A DNA stretch of 10,348 bases from Anaerolinea sp. GTDB lineage: Bacteria > Chloroflexota > Anaerolineae > Anaerolineales > Anaerolineaceae. Below are positions 6,796 to 10,348 of this stretch, piece by piece. The notes under the pieces were generated by a model. That model was not told the DNA's origin. It did no database searches and saw only the letters and a program-made list of their open reading frames with translations. The stretch lies in contig JAIWNK010000146.1 in NCBI GenBank assembly GCA_020216845.1, positions 1-10,348 of the forward strand. Reading direction: 5' to 3'. The position numbers were made by a program, and so were the translations under genes. Within the stretch, counting starts at the first letter, position 1. Every line of letters starts with the position of its first letter.

Positions 6796-8214
6796 ATGAA
6801 AAACAAAGTCTTGCTCAGCCTGGCTGTCTTGCTGTTGGCGCTTTCGGTATTGGCCTGCGGCACACCCAAGCCCACCCAAACCCCGCCCACAGCAGTGCCT
6901 ACGCAGGCACCACCGCCCACCCAAGCCCCTAAGCCCACAGAAGCTTCCAAGCCGACAGATACAGCCCCCGTGAGCCAAGGCAGCGATATTGAAGTTGTTC
7001 AAGTTATTTACTACCCCGATGAATACGGCACCTACCACATCGTTGGCCTGATCAAAAACAACAGCTCGACTCCCTATGAAAACATTGAGCTGATTGTCGA
7101 AGCCAAAGATGCCTCAGGCAACACGCTCGTCACCGACTTGGATGGCAACCCGGCTGACACAGCTACCTTCTACCCGCTCAGCAGCAACCTTTTCCCCGGC
7201 GAAACAACTGCTTTTGACTACACCCTGTATAGCGATAACAACCCCACACCGGATAAGGTCATTGTCAGCTTCTCCAAAGCCGACAAGAGCAACGCCAAAC
7301 GCAGCAATGTCGTCGTCGAAAATGCTCAGCTCTTCAACGACGGCGGCAGCTTCTACATCAGCGGTGAACTGGTCAACAAAAGCAGCAATCCGGCCTATAT
7401 TGATGACCTGGTCGGAGCCATCTTCTCCGCACAAAACGAGATCATGGGTGCTGACTGGACAACAAGCGTTGCCTATTACCTGACCCCCACTGGTGATCAA
7501 TCCGGCATGGATCGCACCCCGTTTGTCATCAGCATCAACGGCCCCGAAAACATCTCCGCCGACCGATATGAACTGTATGTGGATGCGACCGAAAGCAAAG
7601 CCTACGAAGTCCCCGATCTATACGTCAACTTGGATCACAATTACTTCGATGCGCTGGGCAGCTTCCACGTCGTTGGTTCGATTGAAAACCGCGATCCCAA
7701 GCGCGCTTTCAGCACCTATCTGCTGACAGGCCTTTACGATGCCAATGGCGTTGTTTTGGATGCCGTCAGCAGCAGCCTGCCGATGTACATTCAGCCCGGT
7801 CAAATTGTTCCATTCGATGCCACCTACTTCAGCGTTGTAGATTGGTATCCATCGCAGGCCGATCTGGTAGACACCTTCACCGTCCAAATTGACCCCTACT
7901 GGACCTACGAGAGCCCCTATGAAGTCATTGAGCTCGAAGCAAGCGACATCAAGCAAACGTTTGAAAACAACACAGCCACTTTCACAGGCAAGGTGACCAA
8001 CACCGGCACCAAAGACCTTTCCTGGATCTCTGTACAGGTCAATCTATACGAAAATGATGTGCTGATTGCCACAAACTACACCACCGTCTTCCCAGATGGC
8101 GATGCAATTGCCGCGGGCGCTACCAACCCCTTCGAATTGAACATCTACCTCAGCCCCGAGCAAGACACCACAAAGATCAAATACGAAGTCATTGCCCAAG
8201 GGGTTGTCAAGTAA
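6796..8214 (+). CDS. Lipoprotein with about four tandem beta-sandwich-like repeats (FxLYD-like)
   Basis: A 472-residue lipoprotein: signal peptide 1-20 with lipobox SVLAC (C21 lipidated), then a Pro/Thr/Ala linker (about 22-60). The rest reads as about four related strand-rich units (roughly 64-160, 172-255, 273-350 and 380-472). Each opens with a pattern like 'hydrophobic strand, then V/I-x-G-x-hydrophobic-x-N': HIVGLIKNNS (81-90), YISGELVNKS, HVVGSIENRD (291-300) and FTGKVTNTGT. A segment resembling DASGNTL or DANGVVL and a 'pG' turn (FPGET, IQPGQ) follow in some of them. This resembles the extracellular FxLYD/DUF-type domains common in Chloroflexota and Firmicutes lipoproteins. The partner or ligand is unknown. 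Start support is strong: AGGAGG (6785-6790) lies 5 bases before the ATG. The gene has its own promoter region and ends at the 8236-8270 hairpin. Confidence 0.88.
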   Translation: MKNKVLLSLAVLLLALSVLACGTPKPTQTPPTAVPTQAPPPTQAPKPTEASKPTDTAPVSQGSDIEVVQVIYYPDEYGTYHIVGLIKNNSSTPYENIELIVEAKDASGNTLVTDLDGNPADTATFYPLSSNLFPGETTAFDYTLYSDNNPTPDKVIVSFSKADKSNAKRSNVVVENAQLFNDGGSFYISGELVNKSSNPAYIDDLVGAIFSAQNEIMGADWTTSVAYYLTPTGDQSGMDRTPFVISINGPENISADRYELYVDATESKAYEVPDLYVNLDHNYFDALGSFHVVGSIENRDPKRAFSTYLLTGLYDANGVVLDAVSSSLPMYIQPGQIVPFDATYFSVVDWYPSQADLVDTFTVQIDPYWTYESPYEVIELEASDIKQTFENNTATFTGKVTNTGTKDLSWISVQVNLYENDVLIATNYTTVFPDGDAIAAGATNPFELNIYLSPEQDTTKIKYEVIAQGVVK

Positions 8215-8235
8215 TCCCAAAATTGCAACACAAAC

Positions 8236-8270
8236 AAAATAGGGACGGGCTCACACCCGTCCCTATTTTT
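8236..8270. terminator. Bidirectional intrinsic terminator between convergent genes
   Basis: A perfect 14-bp stem (8236-8249 with 8256-8269) encloses a 6-base loop (CTCACA). The GC core AGGGACGGG is flanked by an A-run on the left and a T-run on the right, so it gives a stem plus U-tract when read from either strand. It serves the lipoprotein gene ending at 8214 (+) and the GH20 gene ending at 8272 (-). Confidence 0.92.
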
Positions 8271-8271
8271 C

Positions 8272-10104
8272 TTAGGCCAAGGCCTGATATTCGGCAAGCA
8301 GTTCTTCAAACCCCGCCAGGCTATCTGCCAAACCACCAGGACGATTGCGCAACAACCACACCGTGCGATATTCCTCAACAATCTGCCGCAAATCTTCTCG
8401 CAGCTCCCGCTGCATATTCTGAGCACCCAACAGCATTTCTCCCCGCCGGCAGGCATGGCTGAGCATCCGTGCTGTCAGTGCCACCTCACGGCGGATCAAT
8501 TCCGCATCCGAACGGGTCATGCGCTCGCTCAACAACGGCAGACAGGCACGCTCCACCGCCGCTCGACAAGCCACCAAGGCTTCCTTGCTCAGCCCACCCC
8601 GCTCCAAAATCCGTTCTGCCGGCCAACGCAAGAGCCAAAACAAAGCCGATGAGTTGTGCAACGCCTGCCCACTCAACTGATATACGTTGCCTAAATCATA
8701 CATCACTTGCCCCATACTGCCACTACGATCATCAAAAGCAAATTGGCTGACCAGGCTCGGCCAATTGGCGCTCTCTGCCGCAGCTGCATTCCAGGCATAG
8801 GCCGCCCCTGCAACCCAGCCCAAAAAACTGACCGGCAGCACCTGCCAATGACCGTAATCACCCCAATCCGTGTTCAAGTAGCCCAATGCTCCGAATTCCA
8901 AACCAGCTAGTGCCGCCGCGCGCAAATTGCCCAGCGCATTGTCCGTCCGCCCTGCCAGGCTGCACCAGGACGAGGTGCCCGGGCAAACATAAAACGGCAC
9001 ACCCGCTGCCGCGAATTGCTGTGCCTGCTCTCGAAACGGATGTTCGGCCTCATAGCCCCAAAGCAGTGCAATGGCATCGCGCGGCAACGCAGCAACCAAA
9101 TCCGGATATTGGGTGACAATGTCCCCCCAAAACTGCATCCGGAAACCGCGCCGTACCACCTCGCCATATACTTTCAGCAAATACTCCAGGTACACCCGTC
9201 CCACCCCACGCCGGGCACAAGCATCCTGACTTTGCCCCTGCCCCAGGTCAAAGGTCTCATCGCAACCGACATTGAACAAGCGGCTGCTAAAATGCGGCAA
9301 CAGTTCATCATACAAACCAGATATCAGTTCCAGGCTGCCCGGGTTGACCGGCGCAAGGCTGAACGGCCCCTGCATTTTGCCCCACGGCACCCGAAACTCG
9401 TCCTGCGTTTCAGCCAAATGCGCATAGGGGGCGTGCTTCAGCCAACGTTGCATATGCCCAAACGAATTCTGATTCGGCACCAGCTCGATCATGCGTTCAC
9501 GACAATAGGCATCCAGAATCAAAATCTCTTCTCCCGTCATCGGCGAAGCCTTCTGCCAGACAATTGGATGATTGCGGTAAGCAAAGGTGTGCTCCGTGTA
9601 AAGCTGCAATTGATTGATCTTCCAACTTGCCAACCGATCCACCAGTGCAAACAGCGTCTCCATCGTCGGCACCTTGTCGCGGCTGATGTCCAACATCACC
9701 CCACGCGCGGCAAAATCCGGCCAGTCTTGCACATCCAGGTAGGGCAAGTCACGCCCCAATTGCTCAATCAGCTGAATCAGGGTAGCAACGCCATAAAAGG
9801 CACCCGCGGAGTCGTGTGCCCAAATCGTAATGCCTTCCTGCCGCACCGTCAGGCGGTAGCCCTGCGGTTGGGGCGCAAGGTCAGGTGCAAGCAATATTCG
9901 CAAGCCAATCAGTTCGGGCGGAATGGTTGCACTCAGCGTCCGTTCCCAACGTAACTGCACTTGTTGCCACAATGCCTGTTGAAACCGCTGTGCCGCCGCC
10001 AGGCTGTGTTCATCCAATAAAATCAACGCAGTGACCGGCAGTTGATAAATCGTCTCATAAACGGAAATCCGTTTGGGTGTGGGGAATAGCTGAAAATTGG
10101 CCAT
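8272..10104 (-). CDS. Cytoplasmic family 20 glycoside hydrolase (beta-N-acetylhexosaminidase type)
   Basis: A 610-residue protein predicted to cleave terminal beta-linked N-acetylhexosamine by the substrate-assisted GH20 mechanism. Residues 1-125 form a GH20b-like N-terminal domain ending in the typical DSAGAFYGVATL stretch. The barrel starts near ARGVMLDISRD (133-143). The acid/base motif is NVGCDETFD with D282-E283, where many GH20 enzymes have GGDE. Aromatic and acidic positions expected around the site appear in NSFGHM, MQFWGD, LLWGYE and NTDWGDYGHW (411-420). The final 150 residues are helical. No signal peptide is visible, so it acts inside the cell, perhaps on imported oligosaccharides or recycled glycans. 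The ATG at 10104 is chosen over one at 10116 because GGAG (10114-10111) is correctly spaced 6 bases upstream of it. No sugar transporter or other glycosidase is adjacent. Confidence 0.92.
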   Translation of the reverse strand: MANFQLFPTPKRISVYETIYQLPVTALILLDEHSLAAAQRFQQALWQQVQLRWERTLSATIPPELIGLRILLAPDLAPQPQGYRLTVRQEGITIWAHDSAGAFYGVATLIQLIEQLGRDLPYLDVQDWPDFAARGVMLDISRDKVPTMETLFALVDRLASWKINQLQLYTEHTFAYRNHPIVWQKASPMTGEEILILDAYCRERMIELVPNQNSFGHMQRWLKHAPYAHLAETQDEFRVPWGKMQGPFSLAPVNPGSLELISGLYDELLPHFSSRLFNVGCDETFDLGQGQSQDACARRGVGRVYLEYLLKVYGEVVRRGFRMQFWGDIVTQYPDLVAALPRDAIALLWGYEAEHPFREQAQQFAAAGVPFYVCPGTSSWCSLAGRTDNALGNLRAAALAGLEFGALGYLNTDWGDYGHWQVLPVSFLGWVAGAAYAWNAAAAESANWPSLVSQFAFDDRSGSMGQVMYDLGNVYQLSGQALHNSSALFWLLRWPAERILERGGLSKEALVACRAAVERACLPLLSERMTRSDAELIRREVALTARMLSHACRRGEMLLGAQNMQRELREDLRQIVEEYRTVWLLRNRPGGLADSLAGFEELLAEYQALA

Positions 10105-10122
10105 GCAAAGCTCCATGAACTC

Positions 10123-10151
10123 TTGTCGGTTTTGTCAACCTCCATTATAAT
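10123..10151 (+). promoter_or_regulatory. Promoter of tRNA-Gly
   Basis: TTGTCG (10123-10128) and a perfect TATAAT (10146-10151) with an ideal 17-base spacer point toward the tRNA gene, with a start near 10158. The -10 lies within ATTATAAT (10144-10151), which also gives TATAAT on the minus strand (10149-10144). A divergent promoter for the GH20 gene is therefore possible, although no good minus-strand -35 was found. Confidence 0.75.
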
Positions 10152-10170
10152 CGCTTTTGCATTTTGAGAT

Positions 10171-10242
10171 GCGGGCGTCGCCAAGCGGTAAGGCATCAGC
10201 CTTCCAAGCTGACATTCGCCGGTTCGAATCCGGTCGCCCGCT
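10171..10242 (+). tRNA. tRNA-Gly (anticodon TCC)
   Basis: A complete 72-base cloverleaf. The acceptor stem GCGGGCG pairs with CGCCCGC (10235-10241). The D stem GCC/GGC encloses AAGCGGTAA. The anticodon stem TCAGC/GCTGA encloses loop CTTCCAA with anticodon TCC, reading GGA and probably GGG. The T arm GCCGG/CCGGT (one G-U pair) encloses TTCGAAT. The discriminator is T (U73), typical of bacterial tRNA-Gly. The CCA end is not encoded and must be added after transcription. Its own promoter lies just upstream. The last 20 bases are repeated downstream. Confidence 0.97.
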
Positions 10243-10348
10243 CTTTTGATTCCCCTCACCTTCTCCGGCCCCATCGAGGGGTGCTATTCGAATCCGGTCG
10301 CCCGCTCTTTTGATTCCCCTCCACCTTCTCCGGCCCCATCGAGGGGTG
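10223..10348. repeat. Tandem duplication of the tRNA-Gly 3' end and flank (period 64 bp)
   Basis: Copy 1 (10223-10283) and copy 2 (10287-10348) are identical except for one extra C in copy 2 (CCCCTCCACC against CCCCTCACC). A CTA triplet lies between them. Each copy starts at the first T of the T-loop, includes the last 20 bases of the tRNA, and continues about 41 bases into the flank with a weak 6-bp inverted repeat (CCCCTC/GAGGGG). Copy 2 runs to the last base of the window, so more copies may follow. Copy 2 lacks the 5' part of the tRNA and cannot be a functional tRNA. Confidence 0.9.

Noticed and set aside
9016..9954. 312-codon plus-strand open frame inside the GH20 gene
   Set aside because: It is antisense to intact GH20 catalytic motifs, and its His/Gln/Arg-rich composition is typical of a shadow frame.
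10023..10274. Minus-strand open frame of 83 codons reading GDRIRTGECQ across the tRNA
   Set aside because: It is the reverse complement of tRNA-Gly joined to GH20 upstream sequence. Such 'GDRIRTG' peptides are a well-known artefact of translating tRNAs, and no ribosome binding site is present.
10252..10281. CCCCTC / GAGGGG inverted repeat after tRNA-Gly as an intrinsic terminator
   Set aside because: The stem is only 6 bp with an 18-base loop and no T-run follows, so it is not called as a terminator.
10223..10348. CRISPR-like array from the repeated units
   Set aside because: The copies are separated by only 3 bases, so there are no spacers, and the unit is plainly derived from the tRNA end.

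Overview
The window looks like a piece of a Chloroflexota genome, probably Anaerolineae, and may be a whole metagenomic contig because it begins inside a gene and stops inside a repeat. This placement is inferred from three things: moderate to high GC, two Pro/Thr-rich lipoproteins of a style common in that phylum, and a ClpC-type unfoldase alongside a cytoplasmic GH20 enzyme. No phylogenetic marker is present, so the placement is provisional. Genes are tightly packed and no gap exceeds about 140 bases.

Region 1 (1-2298, + strand) is a tightly coupled signalling operon. It holds the C-terminal half of a sensor histidine kinase, a stand-alone receiver protein with an unusually long insertion, and an unrecognised protein with three N-terminal membrane segments and a large helical cytoplasmic part. 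The first two genes are 5 bases apart and the next two overlap as ATGA. The third protein may be the target of the kinase and receiver pair, but that is inference.

Region 2 (2319-4889, + strand) is clpC with its own strong extended -10 promoter and a near-perfect intrinsic terminator. Region 3 (4968-6694, + strand) holds a small lipoprotein gene and gmd (GDP-mannose 4,6-dehydratase). They are separated by a 14-bp perfect inverted repeat that runs into the gmd promoter. Region 4 (6694-8270, + strand) starts with two nested inverted repeats and promoter elements, followed by a 472-residue lipoprotein built from about four tandem beta-sandwich-like units. It ends at a 14-bp hairpin that can terminate in both directions.

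Region 5 (8272-10104, - strand) is an intact GH20-type beta-N-acetylhexosaminidase without a signal peptide, converging on that hairpin. Region 6 (10123-10348) is a tRNA-Gly(TCC) with its own promoter. After it, the last 20 bases of the tRNA plus about 41 bases of flank are repeated with a 64-bp period, and the window ends exactly where the second copy ends.

Taken together, the genes cover signal transduction, protein quality control, and cell-surface or glycan metabolism (GDP-deoxysugar precursor, lipoproteins, amino-sugar release). No integrase, transposase, CRISPR array or recognisable defence gene is visible. The most unusual items are the tRNA-tail repeat, the nested inverted repeats at 6694-6774, and the kinase/receiver/membrane-protein operon.
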